Below are positions 7,884-15,369 of a stretch of 64,000 bases of DNA, piece after piece. The position numbers and the translations under genes are program-made. Positions within the stretch are counted from its first letter, which is position 1; every line of letters begins with the position of its first letter. The notes beneath the pieces were generated by a model. It was not told the origin of the DNA, ran no database searches, and saw nothing but the letters and a program-made list of their open reading frames with translations. Source of the DNA: Parabacteroides chongii (lineage in GTDB: Bacteria; Bacteroidota; Bacteroidia; Bacteroidales; Tannerellaceae); contig NZ_CP120849.1 of NCBI RefSeq assembly GCF_029581355.1, positions 5,915,381 through 5,979,380 of the forward strand. The letters are read 5' to 3'.

Positions 7884-8252
7884 ATGGATAAAATACAGAG
7901 ATTAGAAGCTAAAATACAGCGGATCAAGGAAGAGGAAGCTGATAAAAAGAAAGCTAAGTTTCAATATCTCGTAGGTCAATGTCTCCACCGGGCACATACA
8001 TCATACGAAAAGATTACAGCGATAGATCAGGTTAATACAGATAGGTATGGGGATGAAATTACATTCGATTGCATCCATGTTCATTTCGACAATAGAGGTG
8101 ATGAATATAACAGTAGTGCAAGTATTCAACTTGATGGATATGGTTCGGACTATGCGGATGACATTGATAAACATATCATAAGCCTTGATGACTTTAACAG
8201 GGCTTTTAATGCTTGTGTGGATTTAATAACGAGAAAAATTAAAAATAAATGA
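7884..8252 (+). CDS. Hypothetical protein with N-terminal coiled coil
   Basis: 122 residues. Residues 1-28 form a charged heptad pattern (IQRLEAKIQRIKEEEADKKK), followed by a beta-rich domain (EITFDCIHVHFDNRGDEY, SASIQLDGYGSDY). It may oligomerise. Function unknown. Confidence 0.55.
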   Translation: MDKIQRLEAKIQRIKEEEADKKKAKFQYLVGQCLHRAHTSYEKITAIDQVNTDRYGDEITFDCIHVHFDNRGDEYNSSASIQLDGYGSDYADDIDKHIISLDDFNRAFNACVDLITRKIKNK

Positions 8253-8256
8253 AGAT

Positions 8257-8496
8257 ATGAAGTATTTAAGAATACATACTGCGTTGTGGGCTATAATATG
8301 TCTTATATCTGTATTGCTTAATGCAATATGTTATATTCTCTATGCTTTTGTTAGATTCACTTGGTGTTTCCAGGTTGAAAAATGGAGCGATTTTAATAGA
8401 TGTGATAATCGGTGGAGTAACCATTGGGATGGAACTACATACGTAGACCACACACCACTGGATACTTTTAGGAGATATTTTAATATGTTTGATTAA
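8257..8496 (+). CDS. Small membrane protein
   Basis: 79 residues with one strong hydrophobic segment (about residues 8-32, LWAIICLISVLLNAICYILYAF broken at Cys) and a polar Trp/Asp-rich C-terminal half. Predicted inner-membrane, single span. Function unknown. Confidence 0.5.
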   Translation: MKYLRIHTALWAIICLISVLLNAICYILYAFVRFTWCFQVEKWSDFNRCDNRWSNHWDGTTYVDHTPLDTFRRYFNMFD

Positions 8497-8509
8497 CAAC
8501 TAAAAAATT

Positions 8510-8698
8510 ATGAGCAGATCAAGAAAATACAGTTTACTACTCGGTTCAAAGGCAAAATACACTTGTTTTGGATTAAGAGGATGTAGTCACGGAATGTATA
8601 GTTCTGGAGGTTTTAATTACTGGGTATATGGAATAAAAGGATTGATTTCTTTTGAAATATATGAAGGATGGGGATTATATAGAAACAATCATAACTAA
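8510..8698 (+). CDS. Small hypothetical protein
   Basis: 62 residues, Gly/Tyr/Ser-rich, with little hydrophobic clustering. Spacing of 11 bases from the previous gene and 6 to the next fits the operon. Whether it is expressed cannot be judged from sequence alone. Confidence 0.4.
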   Translation: MSRSRKYSLLLGSKAKYTCFGLRGCSHGMYSSGGFNYWVYGIKGLISFEIYEGWGLYRNNHN

Positions 8699-8704
8699 AA
8701 AGAA

Positions 8705-9112
8705 ATGAACCAAGCAATAAGAGAGAGAGCGGAAGCATATCAAAAAGATATGTTTATCCTTGACGGATATCTAGTTAGATTTGATAGCGTTGGTATACGT
8801 TCTCCCAGATATGTCGCTTTTAAAGCAGGTGTTGAGTGGATGCTTGAACAACTTTCTGTGATTAAACTTCCATCTAAACTCATGCCCGAAACTGGAATAA
8901 ACTTAGAAAATGGTCAGATTTTAGCAACGACAGACGATTGTATTATTTTCTATGGAAATGGTAAATGCGATACCGCTTACAGGGAATGGACAGAAGATAC
9001 TGGATGGAGATGGAAGGTTAAATATGGACCAGCTATTGAAGATGATAAGGTTTTATTTTGGATGTGGAATAATTTAAAAAAAATCGAATATGAAAAAGAT
9101 AATGTTCAATGA
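8705..9112 (+). CDS. Hypothetical protein
   Basis: 135 residues. N-terminal RERAEAYQKDMFILDGYLVRF and YVAFKAGVEWMLEQ resemble the helix found in other short ORFs here; the C-terminal half is Trp-rich (REWTEDTGWRWKVKYGP). It overlaps the following gene by 23 bases. Function unknown. Confidence 0.55.
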   Translation: MNQAIRERAEAYQKDMFILDGYLVRFDSVGIRSPRYVAFKAGVEWMLEQLSVIKLPSKLMPETGINLENGQILATTDDCIIFYGNGKCDTAYREWTEDTGWRWKVKYGPAIEDDKVLFWMWNNLKKIEYEKDNVQ

Positions 9113-9740
9113 TCGCTTAGGTCTGACACAGGCCGTACTGGAAGGTCGAAAGACGATGACAAGAAGAATAGCCTCTATACAACCTCCGTATGAAAAGAAT
9201 GAAATTGCATTTCCTGTATTTGCAGGTGATGGCGAAGACTCTCCGCTATGGCTTGCATATTGTTGGGTAGATAAAGACAATCCGGGCGAGCACACAAAAT
9301 GGATTAAGCCTCAGTATAAAAAGGAAGGCGAAATTATAGCAATAGCACAATCCTACAAAGATCTTGGTTATGATCCCGACTCACTTGATAGAGATCCTAA
9401 AGACTTAGGGATAAAAGGGTTCATGAAAGATTCAGCCGGTTGGAATAATAAAATGTTTGTTCGTGATGCTGGTTGCAAACATCATATCCGAGTGACTAAT
9501 GTCAAAATACAACAGTTACAGGATATATCGGATGAAGATTGCTTGAAAGAAGGAATTATCAAAGGCCAATGCGGAAGTAAGGCTAACGGTATGATGGATG
9601 CTTATTATATCCCAAATGACAACCAGCCATATTGTACACCTAAAGACGCCTTTGAAATACTGATAGACCAGATATCGGGTAAAGGTACTTGGGAACGAAA
9701 CCCCTGGGTTTGGGTGTACGAATTTGAATTGGTAAAATGA
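9090..9740 (+). CDS. ASCH/PUA-like domain phage protein
   Basis: 216 residues. The N-terminus, LTQAVLEGRKTMTRR, followed later by YKKEGEIIAIAQSY and HIRVTNVKIQQLQDISDEDCLKEGI, has the layout of the ASCH-like phage proteins (RKTMTRR, an internal beta strand, then the xVxxVxxxxLxDIxxEDAxxEG motif). ASCH domains have a PUA-like fold and are thought to bind RNA or modified nucleic acid. No catalytic function can be assigned. Confidence 0.65.
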   Translation: MKKIMFNDRLGLTQAVLEGRKTMTRRIASIQPPYEKNEIAFPVFAGDGEDSPLWLAYCWVDKDNPGEHTKWIKPQYKKEGEIIAIAQSYKDLGYDPDSLDRDPKDLGIKGFMKDSAGWNNKMFVRDAGCKHHIRVTNVKIQQLQDISDEDCLKEGIIKGQCGSKANGMMDAYYIPNDNQPYCTPKDAFEILIDQISGKGTWERNPWVWVYEFELVK

Positions 9741-9837
9741 TTCAAATCACGGAAGAAATATTGATTAAAAGCTAAAAGAACTAGAAACAAGCCGCTTAAA
9801 GGAAAGTATATTAAGATATTATTAAAAACAGTTGAAT

Positions 9838-10407
9838 ATGAAAAAAGAAATAAGAGTACAATTACCGGATGGCTGCAATGATGCCAAGGTTCAAGTAGAA
9901 AACGGGATGGCAATAGTTGAGTTTTTATCGAAAGAAAAGGTTTTCAACCCCAAAGAAGGCGATTTCTGCGTGGCTGAATTGCCAAAGTGTTGTTATACAT
10001 TTATTTGTACAGGTTATGGAATAAATATGCCCTATTACTTGAATTACCATGTACTTTATGATAGAAAAGAAAATTTGTATTATGGGTTTACTATTTTTGA
10101 CTATGAGCCCAAATATCGTTTTGCAACAGAGGCAGAGAAGCAAGAACTTATCAATGCTCTTACTAAAGAAGGCAAATATTGGAATGCTGAAAAGATGTGC
10201 ATAGATGAGTTACCAAGGTGGAGGGCGAATAAAGGAGAATGTTACTTTTATGTGAATAGATTTACAAACATCAATCTAATGAGAGATTATAGAGATGATG
10301 TAGACGCCGGATTGTACTCATTAAGTAACTACTTCAAAACCGAAGAAGCAGCCCAAAAGGTTGCTGGTCAGATAAGGGAGATATTCAAGAATAGTAAAGT
10401 AGAATGA
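9838..10407 (+). CDS. Hypothetical protein
   Basis: 189 residues from ATG 9838 (a TTG two codons upstream is also possible). The N-terminus is a beta-rich domain (IRVQLPDGCNDAKVQVENGMAIVEF), and the end, TEEAAQKVAGQIREIFKN, is a helix often seen at the end of Bacteroidales phage proteins. Between this gene and 9740 lies only a 12-codon ORF (ATG 9738) that looks like a remnant. Overlaps the next gene by 4 bases. Confidence 0.6.
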   Translation: MKKEIRVQLPDGCNDAKVQVENGMAIVEFLSKEKVFNPKEGDFCVAELPKCCYTFICTGYGINMPYYLNYHVLYDRKENLYYGFTIFDYEPKYRFATEAEKQELINALTKEGKYWNAEKMCIDELPRWRANKGECYFYVNRFTNINLMRDYRDDVDAGLYSLSNYFKTEEAAQKVAGQIREIFKNSKVE

Positions 10408-10641
10408 GTATGGATTATCCTATTTTGATGACAAAGGTGTATTGGATGAATACTCCTTTGTCTACAGCACGTCATTATGGAGGTGTATCGATTAATGGTA
10501 AAAAATATGAAATCGTAAACAAATATGGTGAATCAATCATTGAAATATCAATGAGAATGGTTATGAATGGAGAAAAAGGTCTTGCTATAGATCCAAGCGA
10601 ACCTGCAGACCTTATACTTCAAGAATGGATTCCCGTATGTG
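10404..10641 (+). pseudogene. 5' part of hypothetical gene interrupted by IS element
   Basis: Codons 1-79 of a small early gene (PADLILQEWIPVC before the insertion). The frame continues for five IS-derived codons to a TAA at 10656-10658. Joining base 10641 to 12072 restores an open frame of 111 codons plus stop, and the restored gene ends in an ATGA overlap with the next gene, which supports this reconstruction. Confidence 0.65.
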
Positions 10642-10649
10642 AACTACCG

Positions 10650-11897
10650 CTAAGCTAAAGACTTAGCGGCTTCAGAGATACCAGTACCTCCTCTCTTTTC
10701 CTGCTTCTTCCTGCCACGGCTTTTTAGGACACAAGGTCGGTCATCCACCGTTGGGCAGTCCACAGGCTTAACTTTCCCACGCTCCGCGGGTAGGGCTTTC
10801 AAGCCAAATTCTTTGATATTACAAGCCGCGTTGAAGTCCCGGTCATGGTATGTACCACAAACAGGGCAAGTCCAACTTCGCTCGCTCAGCTTCAAGCCAT
10901 TATAGACATAGCCGCACCTGTGGCAAGTCTTCGAGCTGGGAGCAAAGCGGTCTATAACAACGAGGTTCACTCCATACCACTTGCATTTGTATTCCAACAG
11001 GGTGCGGAACAGACCAAAGGAAGCATCCGATATGCTTCCGGCGAGGTGATGGTTGCGCACCATGCCTTTCACGTTCAAGTCTTCCATGCAGATGGTTCGC
11101 ACTTGGCTGTCGTGCGTCAGCGCATAGGTTACTTTGTGCAGGTGGTCTTTCCGCTGGTTGGATATTCTTTCATGAATACGGGCTACTTTTACACGCGCCT
11201 TGTTTCGGCTGGCAGAGCCTTTCTGCTTGCGGCTAAGTTGCTTCTGCCTGCGCTTCAGCAGCACTTCGGAGCGTTTCAGATTCTTCGGGTTCTCAAAGGT
11301 GCGTCTGTCAGAACAGATGGCAAGACTGCTGATGCCGAGGTCTATACCAAGGGAGGTCTCAGCCCCGATGGGATGCAACGGAAGTTCCTCAATGGACGTA
11401 TCTACCAATACCGATGCAAAGTACTTTCCCGATGGCGACATGCTGATGGTGACGGTTTTTACAGCCCCTTTGAACGGTCGGTGAAGTACGGCAGGAATAT
11501 TTTTCGCCTTGGGGATACTGATAGAGGAACTGCCAAAGTCAACGCTGCAATGCTGCGGGCAATGGAAGCTCTGCCTGTCCTTTCGTGATTTGAATCTCGG
11601 AAAGCCTACCGATTTCACGTCACGGAAGAAGTTCTTGTAAGCCGTATCAAGATTGCGGAGCGAACTTTGGAGTGATTGGGAGTTAACTTCGGAGAGCCAT
11701 TCTTTTTCCTGTTTCAGCTCGCTCTTCATACGGTTGGTGAGATAGATATTACTGAGCGATTCCTTGTTGCTCTTGTAGGCTTCTATCTTCAAGTTGAGTG
11801 CCCAGTTATAGACAAAGCGACAGCAGCCAAAAGTCTTTGCGAACAAAATCTTTTGATCATCATTCGGGTATATTCTATATTTGTAAGCACGTAACAT
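10650..11897 (-). CDS. tnpB: TnpB RNA-guided endonuclease
   Basis: 415 residues. Helix-turn-helix N-terminus (MLRAYKYRIYPNDDQK, then CRFVYNWAL), RuvC-like nuclease with LGIDLGISSLA (first Asp, near residue 190), CMEDLNVKGM (Glu) and DRDFNAACNI (last Asp), and an inserted zinc finger CHRCG...CPVCG before the last motif. All key residues are present. TnpB proteins use an RNA made from the 3' end of the gene and the transposon end; here that end is the hairpin at 10647-10669, which overlaps the stop codon. TnpB cuts at the donor site and so keeps the element in place. Full length for the family. Confidence 0.92.
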   Translation of the reverse strand: MLRAYKYRIYPNDDQKILFAKTFGCCRFVYNWALNLKIEAYKSNKESLSNIYLTNRMKSELKQEKEWLSEVNSQSLQSSLRNLDTAYKNFFRDVKSVGFPRFKSRKDRQSFHCPQHCSVDFGSSSISIPKAKNIPAVLHRPFKGAVKTVTISMSPSGKYFASVLVDTSIEELPLHPIGAETSLGIDLGISSLAICSDRRTFENPKNLKRSEVLLKRRQKQLSRKQKGSASRNKARVKVARIHERISNQRKDHLHKVTYALTHDSQVRTICMEDLNVKGMVRNHHLAGSISDASFGLFRTLLEYKCKWYGVNLVVIDRFAPSSKTCHRCGYVYNGLKLSERSWTCPVCGTYHDRDFNAACNIKEFGLKALPAERGKVKPVDCPTVDDRPCVLKSRGRKKQEKRGGTGISEAAKSLA

Positions 11898-11922
11898 GAT
11901 ACAAAGGTAGCAAAACTTATGA

Positions 11923-12021
11923 TTGAAAGAAAATACATTTTGGACGGATGGATATTTTGTGACATCTGTAGGAAATGTAAGTCAAGAAACCATCAAAAGG
12001 CACATTGAGAACCAAGGGTAG
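11923..12021 (+). pseudogene. tnpA remnant (C-terminal 32 codons)
   Basis: In the frame ending TAG at 12019-12021 the codons read FWTDGYFVTSVGNVSQETIK followed by RHIENQG, the characteristic C-terminus of IS200-like Y1 transposases. The rest of tnpA, including the catalytic HUH and Tyr, is missing. Orientation is divergent from tnpB, as in IS605. A GGGTAGC/GCTACCC hairpin at 12016-12032 covers the stop. The element cannot move without a TnpA supplied elsewhere. Confidence 0.7.
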
Positions 12022-12071
12022 CTGCGCTACCCCGCATTTTTCATCCCCTAAACTAAAGATTTAGGGGTTTT

Positions 12072-12169
12072 CAAATGCGATTCCTTATAAAAAACTGGGG
12101 AGAGATAAAGCGATTGAGCTTATTAACAACAACACACCTCTTTCGGAGGCTAAAAAGATGAAGAAATGA
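12072..12169 (+). pseudogene. 3' part of hypothetical gene interrupted by IS element
   Basis: Continuation of the gene at 10404: the codons read NAIPYKKLGRDKAIELIN and run on to a TGA at 12167-12169 that overlaps the ATG of the next gene. It has no start of its own. Confidence 0.6.
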
Positions 12170-12504
12170 AACAGACAGTCGAAGAAGCAGCTATTAATTA
12201 TGTGAGTGGTTCATTTTGGTCTCTTGAATCAGAGGAAGTAAAAGATCTAGTATATGAAGGTTTTGTTGACGGTGCCAAATGGCAAGCCGAGCAATCATCC
12301 TGGATAAACGTAAAAGAACAATTACCGGATGAACGACAAATGGTTTTGTGCATGATGAAAAGCAACAATGCAATTGTTAGCGGATATATAACAGTTCCAT
12401 CAGGTCGTAAGCCTACAGTTCTTACTGCCTCTGATTTTGAGTTTGAAGACTTAATGGATTATGAACCTATTGCTTGGATGCCGATGCCTCCTCTCTCCGA
12501 TTAA
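12166..12504 (+). CDS. DUF551 domain protein
   Basis: 112 residues. The C-terminal part, WINVKEQLPDERQMVLC ... PIAWMPMPPLSD, is the DUF551 signature (W-x-V-x-E-x-L-P at the start, A-W-M-P-x-P at the end). This domain is widespread in small phage early proteins and has no known function. The N-terminal 45 residues carry the FVDGAKWQAEQ helix seen in other short ORFs of this genome. Confidence 0.8.
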   Translation: MKQTVEEAAINYVSGSFWSLESEEVKDLVYEGFVDGAKWQAEQSSWINVKEQLPDERQMVLCMMKSNNAIVSGYITVPSGRKPTVLTASDFEFEDLMDYEPIAWMPMPPLSD

Positions 12505-12554
12505 ATAATATGAGCGATTGTTCGTTTTCACAGAAAAATTAGTAAGTTCGCAGC

Positions 12555-12857
12555 ATGAATATAGATGTAAATGACAGAATCGTAAAACTAACGGTAGAAG
12601 AGTCATGGATAAAATGTATGAATCTACTCCTTAAAGATGCAGAAAAACAATATCACGCAATAAAAAGAGATGAAGAAAAGGATATTGAGCACATTTTAAG
12701 GAACTATGTAATACCTCCTATTCAAGGAGCTATAACAAGGGAGGAGATACAGAAAAGACGTTTAGCTTTGGTTTATGATCAAAACGACTCCTCTTTTGTT
12801 GGAATTGAACAGGATGGTATCCTTATCTATAAGGATGGCAATTATAAAAGAATATGA
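12555..12857 (+). CDS. Hypothetical protein
   Basis: 100 residues, charged and mostly helical in the first 70, then a short beta-like tail (SSFVGIEQDGILIYKDGNY). It is the last gene before the terminator of the early operon. Function unknown. Confidence 0.55.
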   Translation: MNIDVNDRIVKLTVEESWIKCMNLLLKDAEKQYHAIKRDEEKDIEHILRNYVIPPIQGAITREEIQKRRLALVYDQNDSSFVGIEQDGILIYKDGNYKRI

Positions 12858-12883
12858 TTTCATGTATTTAAGTTAGGCGGTAA

Positions 12884-12912
12884 AGCGGTAGAAAATTCTA
12901 TCGCTTTTTTTA
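12884..12912 (+). terminator. Rho-independent terminator of the early operon
   Basis: AGCGGTAGAA, loop AA, TTCTATCGCT (one G-U pair) followed by eight T residues. It separates the early operon from the Rha unit. Confidence 0.8.
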
Positions 12913-12934
12913 TTATGCATTTGAGTTTTTAATA

Positions 12935-13108
12935 TACCTTTGCAGCGTCACATCACATATAGGCGCTGCAAGCGAGCAGGCTAATAGAGAATGAGAGAAG
13001 CATAAGCGGCTCCCATAATCCGTTCATATATCTCTATGTTATATGTGGTGTGACAACTAGGATTATGTGGAGTCGTTATTTTTTTTATTCATCTAATTGT
13101 CACACCGG
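12935..13108 (+). promoter_or_regulatory. Rha promoter and leader with competing repeats
   Basis: TACCTTTGC at 12935-12943 fits the Bacteroidetes -7 element, with no convincing -33 box. The leader then holds three related pieces: GTCACATCACATATA (12947-12961), its near-exact complement TATATGTGGTGTGAC (13040-13054, one G-U), and GTCACACC (13099-13106), which ends two bases before the rha ATG and is also complementary to GGTGTGAC. A GCAGCG/CGCTGC hairpin at 12942-12969 would compete with the first pairing. The layout fits an RNA switch that exposes or hides the start region, or clustered protein-binding sites. Confidence 0.45.
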
Positions 13109-13786
13109 ATGAAAGAATTAAATTTATTTCCAGTATCAAGTAATGAACTGGTAAAGGTTGAAAACAACCAAGTTGTTACTACTTCTTTAAAAGTAGCAGA
13201 GTTCTTTAACAAACGCCATTCTGACGTTTTAAGAGCCATAAAGAATCTTGAATGTACTCAACAATTCCAACAGCGCAATTTTGCGTTAATGGTGGAAATG
13301 AAGGAGTTACCACAAGGAGGAGCCACTAAATGTGAATATTACTACCTTACTCGTGACGGCTTCACATTCTTGGCTATGGGCTTTACCGGTAAGATAGCCG
13401 CAAAATTTAAAGAAGCCTACATCAATGCCTTCAACGAAATGGAGGAACTACTCCGAACCGGCAAAGAATCCAAGTATGCCGAACAGATTTTCAAAAAATA
13501 TATCGAAGATTTCAACAAAAAGCTTCAAAGGTCTATCAAAGCCGGGAAAAAGAAACATGGAGAATACTACGGAGGAGCCGGAGACATGCTGCCATATATC
13601 CCCTACTACGACCGCATGAGCTTTGAAGCTAATATTCGCAATGTCTTTGCGTTCGTCAATAACTCATACCTGGAAAGCATGTATTTCATTTCTCAGCTAT
13701 TCAAGAAAGAAAAAGAACTTGAATCAATCAAGAAGAGTATTGCCAGGTTTACTTATGAGATAGAAAGCAAGACTGGTATTTATTAA
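13109..13786 (+). CDS. Rha family phage regulatory protein
   Basis: 225 residues from ATG 13109. The N-terminal domain has the pRha pattern: VTTSLKVAEFFNKRHSDVLR, then YYLTRDGFTFLAMGFTGKIA and FKEAYINAFNEME. The C-terminal half is a longer helical region ending EIESKTGIY. Rha proteins are phage regulators that in known cases interfere with lytic growth in some hosts. The gene has its own promoter and leader, and a 3' remnant of a paralogue lies at 1086-1228. Confidence 0.85.
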   Translation: MKELNLFPVSSNELVKVENNQVVTTSLKVAEFFNKRHSDVLRAIKNLECTQQFQQRNFALMVEMKELPQGGATKCEYYYLTRDGFTFLAMGFTGKIAAKFKEAYINAFNEMEELLRTGKESKYAEQIFKKYIEDFNKKLQRSIKAGKKKHGEYYGGAGDMLPYIPYYDRMSFEANIRNVFAFVNNSYLESMYFISQLFKKEKELESIKKSIARFTYEIESKTGIY

Positions 13787-13810
13787 CTAATGATTTATCC
13801 TTTTGAATTA

Positions 13811-13862
13811 CCCCGGCTTAGGTCGGGGCTAGTATTGTATTATCTAAAAATTGAATATTAAA
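13811..13862 (+). promoter_or_regulatory. GC-hairpin leader, copy 3 of 3
   Basis: CCCCGG (13811-13816), loop CTTAGG, TCGGGG (13823-13828, one G-U), then agtattgtattatctaaaaa up to the next start codon. Sequence and spacing match the leader at 2166 closely. Confidence 0.45.
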
Positions 13863-14147
13863 ATGGAAGCAAAAATCATTTTATCAAAGAACAGTAACGA
13901 AAACGAAATCAAACGTTATTTTAAGGCAGTGTTGAAATTGTCAAAGTCAAAAGAGAAATATCCGGTAAACCTCGATGAAGTTTGGCCGCTAATGTATTCG
14001 GCTAAACACAAGGCAGTAGAAGCTTTAAAAAGAGATTTTATCGAAGAAGACGATTACAAGCTGGTCAACCGGAAAGTTGAGCAGGTGTCAGGAACAAAAT
14101 ATATTGACGATTATGACACAGCCATTATATTATGTGCATCTGTTTGA
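13863..14147 (+). CDS. Truncated antirepressor-like protein (MSV199/AntA-type N-terminus)
   Basis: 94 residues from ATG 13863. YPVNLDEVWPLMYSAKHKAV followed by EALKRDFIEEDDYKL resembles the N-terminal DNA-binding-like module of phage MSV199/AntA antirepressors. The protein stops soon after this module, whereas the usual proteins continue with a variable region and a second domain, so it is either truncated or a stand-alone domain. Convergent with the late operon that ends at 14170. Confidence 0.5.
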   Translation: MEAKIILSKNSNENEIKRYFKAVLKLSKSKEKYPVNLDEVWPLMYSAKHKAVEALKRDFIEEDDYKLVNRKVEQVSGTKYIDDYDTAIILCASV

Positions 14148-14169
14148 CAAGCTACTTGCTAACATAGCT

Positions 14170-14328
14170 TCATAACGAACACATCAACCTCCGGAGCCGG
14201 CACACTTTCTCGTTGAAGTTGACCGGCTCGAAGTCCAGGGAATCGACCAGGCAATCAAACTCCTTCCTGGCTGATTCCTTCTTCAATTTCCGTATTTCTT
14301 TTTTGTTTTTACGCATAAAACCTTTCAT
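14170..14328 (-). CDS. Small basic hypothetical protein at the end of the late operon
   Basis: 52 residues from ATG 14328 (or 48 from 14316), very basic in the first 20 (MRKNKKEIRKLKKESARKE), then SLDFEPVNFNEKVCRLRRLM. It starts within the preceding gene. Last gene of the leftward late operon. Function unknown. Confidence 0.45.
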   Translation of the reverse strand: MKGFMRKNKKEIRKLKKESARKEFDCLVDSLDFEPVNFNEKVCRLRRLMCSL

Positions 14329-14737
14329 TTTGATGTCTATGACAGTCGCAAATGAACAACTGCATATCCTTATATAACTTTGCACCTAAATATCCTGCCA
14401 AATAAGCCACTTCTTCGCCTCCTAAGGGCATTCTAAAAGCAGTAGCTATATGATCCTCCAAATGGCGGCATTCATGCTTTATGGAGTTCGAAAACTCTTC
14501 AGGAGAAGAGGTCTTACTTATAACCATTACGGATTTACGTAACCTGAAATTGGAGTACGTGACGCCAGTATCAAGTTTGCACGACATTAAATTATCGTAA
14601 GCCTCTCTAGCCTTGTATTCAGGACAACCGATCGATTTTAGAAGACCTATGATTTCATCCGTATAATAGCAGGTGACACGATAGAATATGTACACCTGCC
14701 AATCGTACTTTTTTATGTATAGGTCTCTTTTTATCAT
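14309..14737 (-). CDS. HExxH metallopeptidase-like protein
   Basis: 142 residues. HECRH at about residue 100 is a classic HExxH zinc motif inside a helix (SNSIKHECRHLEDHIATAF), and GGEEVAYLAGYLGAKLY about 20 residues later could supply the third ligand (Glu), as in gluzincins. It sits in the late operon, so it may act on the virion, on the host envelope or on phage proteins during assembly. No signal peptide. Small phage HExxH proteins of this kind are mostly uncharacterised; the peptidase role is inferred. Confidence 0.6.
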   Translation of the reverse strand: MIKRDLYIKKYDWQVYIFYRVTCYYTDEIIGLLKSIGCPEYKAREAYDNLMSCKLDTGVTYSNFRLRKSVMVISKTSSPEEFSNSIKHECRHLEDHIATAFRMPLGGEEVAYLAGYLGAKLYKDMQLFICDCHRHQNERFYA

Positions 14738-14934
14738 CTTTTTATAGCTTTGAATTTACGTTCTATAGCCCTGCGTTGCTGACGGGGAATATTCGTATTT
14801 TTCAAATCGTCAATGATAGAAGATACTTTTTCGAAGTCTTTTTCCGGCATGCTTGCCAAAACATCTTTAGGGGATTCTCCCTTTAAGATTCGAAATAGAT
14901 AACTCCATCCTCCCATTACATCATTTCCTCCCAA
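14734..14934 (-). CDS. Small hypothetical protein
   Basis: 66 residues, helical and basic at the C-terminus (PRQQRRAIERKFKAIKR). Overlaps both neighbours by a few bases, so the three genes are probably translationally coupled. Confidence 0.5.
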   Translation of the reverse strand: MGGNDVMGGWSYLFRILKGESPKDVLASMPEKDFEKVSSIIDDLKNTNIPRQQRRAIERKFKAIKR

Positions 14935-15326
14935 ATAACAGGTGTGCCGGAACCAATACAGTCAGCGTAGAAACGAGTGAATACAATACCGTCGTAAGCG
15001 TCCGGATCATCACAAACGTTTTTTACATAGAGGGATGCATATTGCTCATTGGGAATAGAAGAACCAAGAAAATCCGATTTAGCCATGTTTGCAGCATATA
15101 CATAGTCATATCCTCCTTTCTTCTTTACGTCTACGTTATACTTTTTAAGCATCTCATCGACCTGCTCCTTAGTCCAGGGCTGCACCTTTATCTTTTTCCC
15201 GTTTCCGTCTTCTTTTTCCATCATGGAAACGGCAAAATCACACATAGCCTTAGAAAAATGCCACCCATAAGCGCTCAAGTAAGCTCTCATCCCTGAAGGA
15301 AAATCATCATACATATCTAGTCTCAT
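14916..15326 (-). CDS. Hypothetical late protein
   Basis: 136 residues. Features GMRAYLSAYGWHFSKAMCDFAV near the N-terminus and WTKEQVDEMLKKYNVD in the middle, a pattern recurring in Bacteroidales phage late regions. No domain of known function recognised. Ends in an overlap with the next gene. Confidence 0.55.
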   Translation of the reverse strand: MRLDMYDDFPSGMRAYLSAYGWHFSKAMCDFAVSMMEKEDGNGKKIKVQPWTKEQVDEMLKKYNVDVKKKGGYDYVYAANMAKSDFLGSSIPNEQYASLYVKNVCDDPDAYDGIVFTRFYADCIGSGTPVIWEEMM

Positions 15327-15369
15327 ATTATTGTCAATTTAATGAAGGGGAACATCGTCCCCCTTCTGA

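Larger units (their letters stand above)
10642..12071 (-). mobile_element. IS200/IS605-type element (tnpB intact, tnpA decayed)
   Basis: About 1.43 kb. Both ends carry subterminal hairpins with 8-bp stems and the same loop CTAAAGA: CCGCTAAG/CTTAGCGG at 10647-10669 and CCCCTAAA/TTTAGGGG at 12045-12067, the imperfect palindromes expected at ends of this family. No target duplication is seen, as usual for single-strand transposition. The element is visibly richer in G+C than the phage around it, a sign of recent arrival. Exact ends are inferred from restoration of the interrupted reading frame, so they may be off by one or two bases. Confidence 0.75.

Noticed and set aside
10845-11588. 247-codon plus-strand ORF opposite tnpB
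   Set aside because: It is antisense to the intact TnpB gene and has no recognisable protein features; G+C-rich sequence leaves the opposite strand open.
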